A stretch of 64,000 nt of DNA from Alteromonas sp. V450 (GTDB lineage Bacteria; Pseudomonadota; Gammaproteobacteria; Enterobacterales; Alteromonadaceae). Position numbers and translations under genes: made by a program. The DNA lies in NCBI RefSeq assembly GCF_001885075.1, contig NZ_MODU01000004.1, forward strand, positions 1,240,001 to 1,304,000, written 5' to 3'. The notes under the pieces were generated by a model. The model had not been told where the DNA came from, made no database searches, and saw nothing but the letters and a program-made list of their open reading frames with translations. Positions 47,556-56,792 of the stretch are shown here, piece by piece (the first letter of the stretch is position 1; every line of letters starts with the position of its first letter).

Positions 47556-48110
47556 ATGAAAGCAAAAGGTATTGTACCAGTGTTACTCGCACTTAGCTTT
47601 TTCACATCAACAGGCTTTGCCAACGAGTGCCCTAGCGTGTTGAAGTTTATGAAACGTAAACTCAACTCACAGGAAACGGTTAACCTGTGTAGCGAATATG
47701 CCGGAAAAACTCTGCTTGTTGTTAACACTGCAAGCTACTGTGGGTACACGCCACAATTTGAGGGGTTAGAAGCGCTTTACAGTGACTATAAAGACAAAGA
47801 CTTCGTTGTACTTGGCTTTCCGTCACACGATTTCAATCAAGAAGACAGCGATGAAGGTAAGACCGCCGAACTTTGTGAACTCACCTACGGTGTTAAGTTT
47901 CCTATGTTCGAGCCTATTTCGGTAAAAGGTGAAGACGCAGACCCAATGTATCGGATGCTTAAAACTGCCACTGGCAAAGCGCCATCTTGGAACTTTAACA
48001 AATACCTAATCGATAGTTCAGGAAAGCAAATCACCCACTACCCTAGTTCTACAAAGCCAACAGACCCTGCATTTATCGCTGACGTGGAAGCTTTGCTTAA
48101 CGGCGAATAG
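47556..48110 (+). CDS. Secreted glutathione peroxidase-like protein
   Basis: A 184-residue glutathione peroxidase-family protein with a signal peptide (VPVLLALSFFTSTGFA). The active-site Cys is in NTASYCGYTPQFEGLE, the family's NVASKCGxTPQ motif, and the FPSHDFNQEDSDE and WNFNKYLID (catalytic Gln/Trp/Asn region) blocks are present. Extra cysteines (about 25, 45, 113) may be redox partners. Most bacterial members are cytoplasmic; this one is exported. GAGGTGA precedes the ATG. Divergent from the S9 peptidase. Confidence 0.9.
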   Translation: MKAKGIVPVLLALSFFTSTGFANECPSVLKFMKRKLNSQETVNLCSEYAGKTLLVVNTASYCGYTPQFEGLEALYSDYKDKDFVVLGFPSHDFNQEDSDEGKTAELCELTYGVKFPMFEPISVKGEDADPMYRMLKTATGKAPSWNFNKYLIDSSGKQITHYPSSTKPTDPAFIADVEALLNGE

Positions 48111-48169
48111 CGCCAAGTATTTTTATATTTAATCGTAGCTGTGCCCTGAAACGCCGGACTACATTGCAT

Positions 48170-48196
48170 AAAAAAGCCCCGCGTACTACGCGGGGC
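48170..48196 (-). terminator. Terminator of the azoreductase gene
   Basis: A perfect inverted repeat GCCCCGCGTA / TACGCGGGGC with an A run on its left (T tract on the minus strand). It stops leftward transcription; it has no T tail on the plus strand. Confidence 0.82.
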
Positions 48197-48278
48197 AAAC
48201 AAGCACACTCAACTTGGAACACACTTTAGCCAAAACCTTATTTCCTATGTTTTCGCTAACTGCATTAATTTAGTGTGT

Positions 48279-48878
48279 CTAACGGTTAGTTAGTTCAATA
48301 ATTTTTTCATTTGCTTTTGCAAAAGCGCTATTGGCTTGTTCTTCGCCCATGTTAAGTCCCTCAGCATAAACGAAATTTACATCGCTGATACCGATAAAAT
48401 TTAAAAAATGTTTTAAATAAGGCGACTGGGTATCAAAATCAGACCCAGCGTATACGCCACCGCGAGCAGCAAACACTAGGGCTGACTTATTCTCTAATAA
48501 CCCAACGGGACCAGTCTCGGTGTACTTAAATGTAATGCCCGCTCGCGCAACACGGTCGAAGTAAGCCTTAAGACTTGAAGGGATCCCAAAATTATACATT
48601 GGCACCGCCAGCACAATCTCGTCAGCCTCTTTTACCATCTCAACAATGTCATCAGATATTTTTGCGAGTGCGGCTTGTGAAGCGTTTCTTTCTGACGGTT
48701 GAGTCATCCACGCCTGCATTTCTTCACCGCTTAAGTGAGGCAATGCTAGTGAAGCAACGTCTATGCGATTTACACTTACATCGTCGCCCTCTATTCTTGA
48801 TAGATAATCATCTGCAAGTTTTGATGAATTACCGTTGCTTCCATTTATACTTGAAAATAGCGCTAGAACCTTCTTCAT
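48279..48878 (-). CDS. azoR: FMN-dependent NADH-azoreductase
   Basis: A 199-residue flavodoxin-fold protein. The FMN contacts are SSINGSNGNSSKLAD at the N-terminus and VPMYNFGIPSSLKAYFDRVARAG (about 94-116). The AARGGVYAGSDFD loop is that of the AzoR group, which reduces quinones and azo dyes with NADH. It has its own terminator. Divergent from the DUF4397/CHRD lipoprotein gene, with about 230 bp between. Confidence 0.92.
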   Translation of the reverse strand: MKKVLALFSSINGSNGNSSKLADDYLSRIEGDDVSVNRIDVASLALPHLSGEEMQAWMTQPSERNASQAALAKISDDIVEMVKEADEIVLAVPMYNFGIPSSLKAYFDRVARAGITFKYTETGPVGLLENKSALVFAARGGVYAGSDFDTQSPYLKHFLNFIGISDVNFVYAEGLNMGEEQANSAFAKANEKIIELTNR

Positions 48879-49111
48879 TTCATTTTCCTCAAACTGTTAA
48901 GTTTTCTTACACACCTCTAATGTTAATCAAACTTACAAGAATAAAAATAAGAAAATTACGCAACATTTGTTCTATTTTATAGAACGATGTTGAGGAAATA
49001 TGTTAAACAAAAGGTGTAATTACATTAATTTAATGTTTCTTTTATGTTGAACTTTTCGCATCGACAGGGCGTAAATCGAATGGTTATTACACTCACACGA
49101 GGATCTACCAA

Positions 49112-51574
49112 ATGAAAAGGACCAAAGCGCTCCTTGCAAGTGCAATCTTGCCAATGTTTCTGATAGGCTGTTCCGACGACGATGACAATGTGGTTGTTGA
49201 ACCAACACCTAGTCCTGAATTCGCGAACGTAAGAGTTATCCATGCGGCCTCTGACGCGCCCAGAGTAAACATTACCGCAAACGATGCCATTTTAAACAAT
49301 TTAGAGAACATCGATTATCAACTTGCATCTTCTCGATTTGAAGTTGAAACAGGGTCGTACGACATAGGCGTAACCGGTATTTTACCCGATGATACCGCAG
49401 AAGTATTACAAGCCGACGTCGTGTTAGACGCTGATGTTAACTACGACATTTTTGCCGTTGGTAACGTGAGTGATGGTTCGCTGGCACTGCTTACTGTAAC
49501 CAGTTCGGAAACAGCGGTTGAATCAGGAAATGCACAAGTTCAGATTGTTCATGCAGCATCAATGGCGCCAGCAGTAGATATTTATGTAACTGAACCTGGT
49601 ACCGAACTTTCGTCTGAGCAACCCTTAGTAACAGCGTCGTTTACAGATGCCACCGATTTGCTTCAGGTCACAGCGGGCGAGTATCAAATTCGCATCACCG
49701 TCGCTGGCGAGACCACTGTCGTATACGATTCTGGGACAGTTTCGCTGGATAATGGTGCAGACCTGCTCATCGCTGCGACAAACAATGTAGGAGCAGGCGA
49801 TTCTCCCGTCACATTGCTTGTTGCTAATGGCTCAGAAAGCTTTAAATTGTGGGACACCGATGCTGGAGCAGACATCCGTGTCGTTCATGGCATTAGCGAT
49901 GCGCCAGCAGTAGACATACTCGCTAACGGTGAGTTGTTGGTTGACGGTATTCAATTCCCTCGCGCTACCGGGTATGTCAACGTACCCGAGGGCGATTATC
50001 TTATTGATGTTGTTGCAGATGCCAACAACGATATTGTTGCAGTTAACGATGCAGAGTTAACACTGGACATAGGTATGTCATATACCGCTATCGCAAACAA
50101 CACGCTAGACGCTGCCGAACTTGATGTGCTGGTCGACATCCCTCGTTCTATTGCTACAGAAGCACAAGTGCGCATTATTCACGCGTCTCCTAGCGCGGGC
50201 AACGTAGATATTTACGTTACTGCCGATGGTGAAATCGACAACGTTGAACCTGTCTTTACTGATATTGCTTATTCAACTGAAGAACTGGCTGAAACAGGCT
50301 ATGTAAGTCTTGTAGAGGGCGATTACGTTGTGACCGTTACGCCAACAGGTACCAAAACTGAAGCCATTGAAACGGGCATACTACGTTTAGAAAACGGTGG
50401 TATCTACACCGCGATAGCGCTTAACGGTAACGTAGAGGGCGACCTTCCTCAGCTTGCGCTACTGGATGACTTAGCACCACCTCCTCCTGCTTTCAACGCT
50501 GACATTACTTACAACGTACAACTTAGCGGTGCTCAGGAAGTGCCTGTGGTTGATACGATGTCAACTGCTACCGCGGTAGTTGAAATTGATGAAGACTTAC
50601 CAGCGTTTTCTGTGAGTGTAGATGTCTCTGGCCTAACCGACGTCACAGGTGTACACGTTCATGATGGCGGGATTGGTATGAATGGTCCGGTTGCGTTCCC
50701 ACTTAGCGATGCAGGAAACGGAACATATACGCTAGATGAGACTGACATCTCACCAAGCAATTTAGCAGCCCTCACTAATGGTGAATGGTACTTAAACGTC
50801 CACACAGCAGCAAATCCAAGCGGTGAAGTACGTGGTCAGATTGTTCCAGACACGACTGCAGTAGTTACATTCCCGTTAAGTGGCAATCAAGAGGTACCCG
50901 CTGTAAATACCATGGCGATGGGTTCTGGTTATGCCTTGTTTGATACCACCAACAACAATGTATCACTGGTAGCAGTAACCACAATTGAGAATGCAACGAT
51001 GGCCCATATTCACAGTGGCTTCGCTGGTGAAAACGGCGGTGTTCTTGAGACCTTAGTTGAAAGTGCATCTACACCGGGTGTGTGGATGACCGATGGTACC
51101 CTTGCTTTGGATGAATCAACAGCAGCACAATTACTGGCTGGCGGTCACTATGTTAATGTGCATACCGCCGCTTTCCCTAGCGGCGAGATTCGTGGCCAAA
51201 TCACGCCTAGCAATATACAAGTCTATGGCATTATCGCCAGTGGCGCTCAAGAAGTTCCGGCAGTTACAACAACAGCAAGTGGCGCTGGCGCATTCACACT
51301 AAACACATCGACAGGTGCATTATCTGGCAGCGTAACCATAACCGGCATGACCGCTAACATGGCGCATATTCACGAAGGTGTGGCGGGTGTAAACGGTGGC
51401 GTATTACTGGGTTTAACTGGTGGTAACGATGGAAAGTGGTCAGTGCCAGCAAACACAGTGCTCAGTGCCGAAGAAATGAGTGTGATGGCAGAGAGTGGTT
51501 TGTACACTAACTTTCATTCAGATGCATTCCCAAGTGGCGAAATTCGCGGTCAAATTACACTAGGTTTTAACTAA
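49112..51574 (+). CDS. Large lipoprotein with four DUF4397 and three CHRD domains
   Basis: 820 residues. Lipobox LIGC (Cys 20) is followed by Ser and four Asp, an outer-membrane-type sorting context. Four DUF4397 repeats start near 39, 141, 253 and 351, each opening with a strand like VRVIHAASDAP. A short PPPPA linker (456-460) leads into three CHRD domains (about 465-583, 585-700, 704-818), each with a VxxxHIHxG pattern and ending SGEVRGQI or SGEIRGQI. DUF4397 and CHRD domains occur in cell-surface proteins, and the fusion suggests a long surface-exposed beta-rich protein. No enzyme motif seen. GAGG precedes the ATG. Confidence 0.88.
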   Translation: MKRTKALLASAILPMFLIGCSDDDDNVVVEPTPSPEFANVRVIHAASDAPRVNITANDAILNNLENIDYQLASSRFEVETGSYDIGVTGILPDDTAEVLQADVVLDADVNYDIFAVGNVSDGSLALLTVTSSETAVESGNAQVQIVHAASMAPAVDIYVTEPGTELSSEQPLVTASFTDATDLLQVTAGEYQIRITVAGETTVVYDSGTVSLDNGADLLIAATNNVGAGDSPVTLLVANGSESFKLWDTDAGADIRVVHGISDAPAVDILANGELLVDGIQFPRATGYVNVPEGDYLIDVVADANNDIVAVNDAELTLDIGMSYTAIANNTLDAAELDVLVDIPRSIATEAQVRIIHASPSAGNVDIYVTADGEIDNVEPVFTDIAYSTEELAETGYVSLVEGDYVVTVTPTGTKTEAIETGILRLENGGIYTAIALNGNVEGDLPQLALLDDLAPPPPAFNADITYNVQLSGAQEVPVVDTMSTATAVVEIDEDLPAFSVSVDVSGLTDVTGVHVHDGGIGMNGPVAFPLSDAGNGTYTLDETDISPSNLAALTNGEWYLNVHTAANPSGEVRGQIVPDTTAVVTFPLSGNQEVPAVNTMAMGSGYALFDTTNNNVSLVAVTTIENATMAHIHSGFAGENGGVLETLVESASTPGVWMTDGTLALDESTAAQLLAGGHYVNVHTAAFPSGEIRGQITPSNIQVYGIIASGAQEVPAVTTTASGAGAFTLNTSTGALSGSVTITGMTANMAHIHEGVAGVNGGVLLGLTGGNDGKWSVPANTVLSAEEMSVMAESGLYTNFHSDAFPSGEIRGQITLGFN

Positions 51575-51604
51575 TATAAAGTTGAGTAGATTGGCTTAAA
51601 AAAC

Positions 51605-51626
51605 GAAAGGGGCTAAAGCCCCTTTC
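51605..51626. terminator. Bidirectional hairpin between the lipoprotein and the PLP enzyme
   Basis: GAAAGGGGCT and AGCCCCTTTC are perfect complements with a two-base loop. A-rich sequence on the left and TTGTTT on the right support termination of both convergent genes. Confidence 0.8.
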
Positions 51627-51649
51627 TTGTTTACATCCAGTAAGCTTAA

Positions 51650-52930
51650 TTAAATGGTTTTTAGCGCAGCTTCAAAATCGGCAATCAAGTCTTGGGTATC
51701 TTCTATTCCAACCGATATGCGTAACATGGAATCAGAAATCCCCATTAGTTTGCGCTCTTCTGCCGTATTTTCGAAGTAAATGGTAGGTGCAACAGGCAGT
51801 GCAAGCGTGCGATTATCCCCCAAATGTGTAGCGCAAATTACCAACTTCATCTCATTTAAAAACGCGACCGGATCTGCTCCATCGACAAGATCAAAACTTA
51901 AAATAGCGCCATACCCACCATTTAAATAATCTCGCGCCATAAAATGTTGAGGGTGATCGGCAAGACCAGGATAAAACACCTTTGATACCTTTGGATGGTT
52001 AGCTAAAAACGTGGCGAGTTGCATCGCATTATGCTGGCTTCGCGATAAACGTAGCTCTAAGGTTTCCATGCCAAGTGCGATAGCCGTTGCTGACTGCGGT
52101 GCTAAAGTTGCGCCAAGATCGCGCAACCCTTTCTTTTTGATCTGGGTAATACCCCATTGTGATTTGTCTGCAACTTGATAAGCAGGCTTTAGATTGTCAA
52201 ACTTCGACCAGTCAAAGTTACCAGTATCGACAACCGCGCCTCCTAATACGTTCCCATGACCCGCTATGTATTTTGTCAATGAACAGAACACGAGCGACGC
52301 ATTAACGTCTGTTGCATAAAAAACAGGGGGCGGGGTCATGGTATTGTCAACCATGAACAACATGTTTTTCTCTTTACAGAATTGGCCAATGGCGTGAAGG
52401 TCAGCAACTTGAGTCACGGGGTTAGCAACTGTTTCGGTGTAAACACCTTTTGTATTTGGCTGATACGCGTCTTTTATTTGCTCGATGTCCGTTACATCGG
52501 CGTAAGTAACCTGCACACCAAAGTCTTTGATGGTTTCAAAAAAGCTTCGCGTATTGCCAAAAAGGTATTGGCTAACAATTAAATGGTCGCTTGACTTTAA
52601 AAGTGCAAATAAAGTGCTACTGATAGCTGCCATGCCAGTTGCATAACACAGGGTGCCTACCCCCCCTTCTAAATCATTGAGCATATTTTGCAGTGCAGCT
52701 ACAGAAGGCGAAGAAGAACGAGAATAAACATGAGCTGCTCGTTTCCCCTGAAACGCATCAATTATGCCTTGTGCATCTTTAAACTCAAAAAGCACTGAAT
52801 TAGATGTGCTGCTGTGAACACCACCATGCTCTGGGGTATTTAGCATACGATCAGAATGAACCTGACGGGTTGTGAATCCCAATTTTGTCACGGGTGAAGC
52901 TCCGAAAATAGATGTTTGCGACTGAGCCAA
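51650..52930 (-). CDS. Cys/Met metabolism PLP-dependent enzyme (trans-sulfuration family)
   Basis: 426 residues of the cystathionine gamma-synthase/lyase fold. The Schiff-base lysine is K220 in CSLTKYIAGHGNVLGG, the PLP-binding aspartate D195 in MVDNTMTPP, and the phosphate-binding ATGMAAISS loop is present. The chemistry is gamma-replacement or gamma-elimination on homoserine derivatives or methionine. The residues that separate O-acetylhomoserine sulfhydrylase, methionine gamma-lyase and MetB cannot be weighed by eye, so no gene symbol is given. No met genes nearby. Confidence 0.9.
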   Translation of the reverse strand: MAQSQTSIFGASPVTKLGFTTRQVHSDRMLNTPEHGGVHSSTSNSVLFEFKDAQGIIDAFQGKRAAHVYSRSSSPSVAALQNMLNDLEGGVGTLCYATGMAAISSTLFALLKSSDHLIVSQYLFGNTRSFFETIKDFGVQVTYADVTDIEQIKDAYQPNTKGVYTETVANPVTQVADLHAIGQFCKEKNMLFMVDNTMTPPPVFYATDVNASLVFCSLTKYIAGHGNVLGGAVVDTGNFDWSKFDNLKPAYQVADKSQWGITQIKKKGLRDLGATLAPQSATAIALGMETLELRLSRSQHNAMQLATFLANHPKVSKVFYPGLADHPQHFMARDYLNGGYGAILSFDLVDGADPVAFLNEMKLVICATHLGDNRTLALPVAPTIYFENTAEERKLMGISDSMLRISVGIEDTQDLIADFEAALKTI

Positions 52931-52988
52931 GTGCGCATAGGTACGTTAAACTGGTACCGGTGCGTATTTACCATTTCAACGGAAATGA

Positions 52989-53624
52989 TTATGGCTTTGT
53001 TATGCAGTTTTTTGGATATTTTGCGCAAACATTATCATAAAATGTATAAATAGTTTGCATTTGTTCATCTATATTAGTCACTTTCTGAATAATTGGCCCA
53101 AGTACAATTACCTTTCTTTCATAGTCTAACCCTATGACTTGTAAAGGGATTTCGGCTTCTCGCGCAATGTGCAAAAACCCTGTTTTCCACGGATAAATAG
53201 GGCTACGTGTACCCTCTGGCGCCAACGCGAGAATTAATTGGTCAGCTTCTTTTATCTTATTTGCTATAGACGTGACTACCCCGTGTGCTTTGCTTCTCTG
53301 TATGGGAATGCCGCCTAACCTTTTAACAATAGCGCCTAAAGGCGGTACAAAAATGGTGTGCTTTCCGAAAAAACTAATATTCAGCCTAAATGAAAAGACC
53401 ACGAATAGCCCAATAAAGAAATCCCAGTTCGATGTATGCGGCGCTACCGCAAGAATAGCTTTTTTTTGGTTAATGAGTTCGCCTTCTACACGCCAACCTC
53501 GTTTTGTAAGCACCCATGAAGCAAACCGTGACAGCCATATTGGCCATTTCCGAGCAATATGCTCCCCTACAATAACGTTAATAGCTAATTGATGATCGAT
53601 GTTAGTGTGTGAAGAGTCTGTCAT
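52989..53624 (-). CDS. 1-acyl-sn-glycerol-3-phosphate acyltransferase (PlsC-like)
   Basis: 211 residues from the ATG at 53624 (MTDSSHTNID); an upstream TTG at 53654 is open but less likely. The HX4D motif is H63-TSNW-D68 in APHTSNWDFF, and the substrate-binding APEGTRS motif follows. This places it in the PlsC/LPLAT superfamily; the short form with HTSNWD is seen in lysophospholipid acyltransferase-like proteins whose substrate may not be lysophosphatidate. Confidence 0.88.
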   Translation of the reverse strand: MTDSSHTNIDHQLAINVIVGEHIARKWPIWLSRFASWVLTKRGWRVEGELINQKKAILAVAPHTSNWDFFIGLFVVFSFRLNISFFGKHTIFVPPLGAIVKRLGGIPIQRSKAHGVVTSIANKIKEADQLILALAPEGTRSPIYPWKTGFLHIAREAEIPLQVIGLDYERKVIVLGPIIQKVTNIDEQMQTIYTFYDNVCAKYPKNCITKP

Positions 53625-54248
53625 TATTATTTTGCTCTTGGTTACTGCGTTCAATTATTTTTAGCGCGGTTGGATTGCTATGGTTTCAATTTACAACCCG
53701 CTATAAATAAACTTCTGGCTTTGCGCTTTTTTGCACTGATTGCGAAGTTCACTAAAAGGATCACGAGGGTTAAGTCCGCAAATTTTGGCGAAGAGTAATA
53801 AAAAAAAAGTTGTAACGCAATTGTTAACAGCTTTTAAGCTGTCACAAAAGATACTCGCGAACTCAACTCCGAAGTGTCCCACCTCTTAAACCCGGTAGCC
53901 TTGCGTAATTCGTCGAATACCACTGAAGGTTGTCTTAAGCCTATACATTTTCTCAACAAGCATTTAATACCCGGTTAAATGTCGTAGTTCTGTTTACCGT
54001 TACAGCGCTTAAATCAGTACCTTTAAGTTTATCGTCGCAGTAATGGTAGTAACGTGGCCCTGAAAATTTCACAGCATGCTAACCATAGCGCGGGCTACAT
54101 CAGCCGCTCTTTTCGCTGGCACTTTTCATATCAAAATATGGCGGATAATAATCCTATCTAAAAAACGATGATTAAAATTAAAGGTATCAATTAAAAAATA
54201 GGGTAAATTATTGAGCCGCTTAATTAAGAAAAGGTCTCACCGTCAGCC
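53625..54248. other. 620-bp gap without a convincing gene
   Basis: AT-rich non-coding stretch. A 63-codon minus-strand frame (53691-53882) has no recognisable domain or good start and is not called. Visible features: a run of nine A (53800-53808), a perfect hairpin ACAGCTT-TT-AAGCTGT (53827-53842), and a GGCT/AGCC dyad near 54100. I see no tRNA or known sRNA. The NRDE gene promoter should lie in the right part. Confidence 0.4.
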
Positions 54249-55031
54249 ATGTGTATTTTATTTATTGCAAACAATATGCGAGAAGACTACCCATTAATTA
54301 TTGCTGCAAATCGAGATGAGTTTTACGCTCGCCCCACTGCCCCATGTTCATTTTGGAAGGACCACCCGCATGTACTTGCTGGGCAGGATTTGGAAGCTAA
54401 CGGCACATGGATGGGTGTTACACGCAACGGCAATATTGCAGCACTTACTAATGTGAGAGACCCGCACAACATCAATAAAAATGCAGTATCCCGCGGCGAA
54501 TTAGTTGCTAACTGGCTAAAGCAACGCCCAGCTCAAAAGGAATATACTGAACAGTTAGCATATCTTGCTAAGCTTGAAAGTACTCGTCACCAGTACAATG
54601 GCTACAACTTACTATTTGGAAACGTAAACACACTTCGCATTTACAACAATGTAAACAATTCGACCCATACGGTTGATACCGGTGTGTATGGGTTGTCAAA
54701 TGCTGATATTGCTACTCCTTGGCCAAAAGTTACTCAAGGGGTCACTGCTTTAAATGATTATGTACAGCAGCAAAGTACCATCAATTCTGACGATTTATTT
54801 GATATTTTACGCCACGACAATAAAGCAGAGGATGGCCTGCTACCCGACACGGGTATAGGCTATGAATGGGAAAAAGCATTGTCTTCAATTTTTATACAAA
54901 CCGAAAAATACGGAACGCGCACGTCCACACTGCTAGTAGTCGATAAAAATAATACACTCACTTACAAAGAGCGCCGCTTCTCAGAAAGTGGCAAAAACTT
55001 AGAAACTCGTACTTTTTCTCTTTCAATTTAG
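54249..55031 (+). CDS. NRDE family protein (TANGO2 homologue)
   Basis: 260 residues. The mature N-terminus is Cys (MCILFIANN), and the family motif NRDE is at 21-24 in AANRDEFYARPT, followed by WMGVTRNGNIAALTNVRDP. The NRDE/TANGO2 family has an N-terminal-nucleophile-like fold with Cys2. Eukaryotic TANGO2 is linked to lipid or heme handling, but the bacterial function is unknown. No neighbour helps. Confidence 0.92.
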   Translation: MCILFIANNMREDYPLIIAANRDEFYARPTAPCSFWKDHPHVLAGQDLEANGTWMGVTRNGNIAALTNVRDPHNINKNAVSRGELVANWLKQRPAQKEYTEQLAYLAKLESTRHQYNGYNLLFGNVNTLRIYNNVNNSTHTVDTGVYGLSNADIATPWPKVTQGVTALNDYVQQQSTINSDDLFDILRHDNKAEDGLLPDTGIGYEWEKALSSIFIQTEKYGTRTSTLLVVDKNNTLTYKERRFSESGKNLETRTFSLSI

Positions 55032-55178
55032 CTTATTTTAGAAATGAAACTTTCGTTTACGGCTTATAAAGCAGATTAATTGAAATATTTTCAACCTTAA
55101 GGGGTCGTTTTTTCTACCATCAGTGGCATAATGCCTGCCTGCAACCTTTTGCACACCAACGTAACGTGAGGAAAAAAC

Positions 55179-56369
55179 GTGTTTGAAGTATTACCCCATC
55201 TAGCCCCAGATCCTATTCTTGGCCTGTCAGCTGCTTTTCGTGAAGACACCAACCCAAATAAAATCGATTTAGGTGTTGGCGTATATAAAGATGAGCAAGG
55301 TAATACCCCTATTCTTACCAGTGTCGCGAAAGCACAAAAAGTACTTTTAGACACGGAAACCAGTAAAACCTATATCACGCCTCAGGGAAACCAAGGTTTC
55401 ATTGACGGAATGCTATCGTTGCTTCTAGGTAAGAATAGCCCTGTTCTTTTAGCTGATCGTGTTGCTGCTGTTCAAGCACCCGGCGGTTGCGGCGCGCTGC
55501 GTATTCTTTCAGAACTACTTGCCCGTTGTAACGACAATGCGAAAGTATGGGTAAGCGATCCAACATGGGCAAACCACATTCCACTTATCGGCTCTGCAGG
55601 CCTTAAAATCGAAACCTATCCATACTTCGATAAAGCGTCAGCAAGTATTCGCTTTGACGCTATGATGGAAACCCTTCGCAAAACTGAAAAAGGCGATATC
55701 GTTCTCCTTCACGGTTGCTGTCACAACCCTACAGGTGCTGATCTTACTAATGCACAATGGGATGAAGTACTAGAAGTAGCGAAAGAGCGCGAATTCCTGC
55801 CTTTCATCGATGTGGCTTACTTGGGCTTTGGTGAAGGCTTAGAAGAAGATGCGTACGGCATGCGCTTGTTGGTAGAAAACCTACCAGAGGTTATTGTTGC
55901 AGCGTCTTGCTCCAAAAACTTTGGCCTTTACCGCGAGCGCGTTGGATTAGCAGCCATCATTACTGAAGATTCAGCTACCCGTAAAATTGCACAGGGCCAA
56001 ATTCAGTCAATCGCTCGCGGAATTTATTCAATGCCACCGAGCTACGGCGGCGCGTTAGTAGACATCATCCTAGCTGACGAAGCGCTTAACAACGAGTGGG
56101 TATCTGAAGTAAATGAAATGCGCGATCGCATGAAATCACTACGCGCAATGCTTGTTCAAAACCTTCACGACAACGGTTCCCCTAAAGACTTCAGTTTTGT
56201 GAATGACCAAAAAGGGATGTTCTCATTCTTATGTATTACACCAGAGCAAGTACGCGAAGTACGCGAAAAGCACAGCGTGTACTTTGTTGATTCTAGCCGT
56301 GTGAACATTGCGGGCATCAACCAAGAGAATGTAGAAACACTAGCGAAAGCATTAGTATCGGTGCTTTAA
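55179..56369 (+). CDS. tyrB: Aromatic amino acid aminotransferase (class I)
   Basis: A 396-residue class I aminotransferase. The Schiff-base lysine is K246 in AASCSKNFGLYRERVG; PLP contacts are N183 (CCHNPTGAD), D211 and Y214 (FIDVAYLGFG). The length and the order of blocks are those of AspC/TyrB; the start VxPHLAPDPILGLSAAF is the common gammaproteobacterial form. It transaminates aromatic keto acids, and possibly oxaloacetate. GTG start with GAGG upstream; a terminator follows. TyrB versus AspC cannot be settled here. Confidence 0.9.
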   Translation: MFEVLPHLAPDPILGLSAAFREDTNPNKIDLGVGVYKDEQGNTPILTSVAKAQKVLLDTETSKTYITPQGNQGFIDGMLSLLLGKNSPVLLADRVAAVQAPGGCGALRILSELLARCNDNAKVWVSDPTWANHIPLIGSAGLKIETYPYFDKASASIRFDAMMETLRKTEKGDIVLLHGCCHNPTGADLTNAQWDEVLEVAKEREFLPFIDVAYLGFGEGLEEDAYGMRLLVENLPEVIVAASCSKNFGLYRERVGLAAIITEDSATRKIAQGQIQSIARGIYSMPPSYGGALVDIILADEALNNEWVSEVNEMRDRMKSLRAMLVQNLHDNGSPKDFSFVNDQKGMFSFLCITPEQVREVREKHSVYFVDSSRVNIAGINQENVETLAKALVSVL

Positions 56370-56397
56370 GCCCATTTTAAATAGTTTTAAAGAACAC

Positions 56398-56425
56398 AAA
56401 GGTAGAGTGAAAACTCTGCCTTTTT
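56398..56425 (+). terminator. Rho-independent terminator of the aminotransferase gene
   Basis: An 11-bp stem AAAGGTAGAGT / ACTCTGCCTTT (one G-T pair) with a GAAA loop is followed by seven T residues. Confidence 0.9.
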
Positions 56426-56792
56426 TTGTTTTTTCACTTCGTTCAACCTTATTAAAACCTGCCTCATTTCCGACGAAATCCCGTTACACTAAAATTCACA
56501 AGCCTTTTTACATTGTGTGTACCCGTATGGTAAACCTGTCTTTCAGCACTTCTATGTGCACGCGATAACATGCGGTACTCCGTATGATTTTCTTGCGATG
56601 AAATACATTTAAGTGCTTTAAACGACGCTCAGTTACACTTGTTAACAAATTTACAGTCGTAGATCCGCGCTTTTTCGTATGGAGAGCACACAATAATCGT
56701 TAAACTAACGCAATGTTGACGTTCACGTTAACTTAGTATTTATTAAGACGAGTTTATAATAATTAGGCTAACGACAAGAATAAGGAATACCA
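56426..56792 (+). other. Non-coding leader of the S46 peptidase gene
   Basis: About 370 bp with no convincing gene; a 61-codon minus-strand frame (56508-56693) looks like noise. Contains AT-rich sequence close to the S46 start, where the promoter should be. GAATAAGGAATACC with AAGGA precedes the ATG. Confidence 0.4.

Noticed and set aside
53691-53882. 63-codon minus-strand frame in the 53.6-54.2 kb gap
   Set aside because: No domain, no ribosome binding site, a GTG start, and an A/T homopolymer inside; left out as noise.
56508-56693. 61-codon minus-strand frame upstream of the S46 gene
   Set aside because: Basic, low-information sequence in a promoter region with no start signal.
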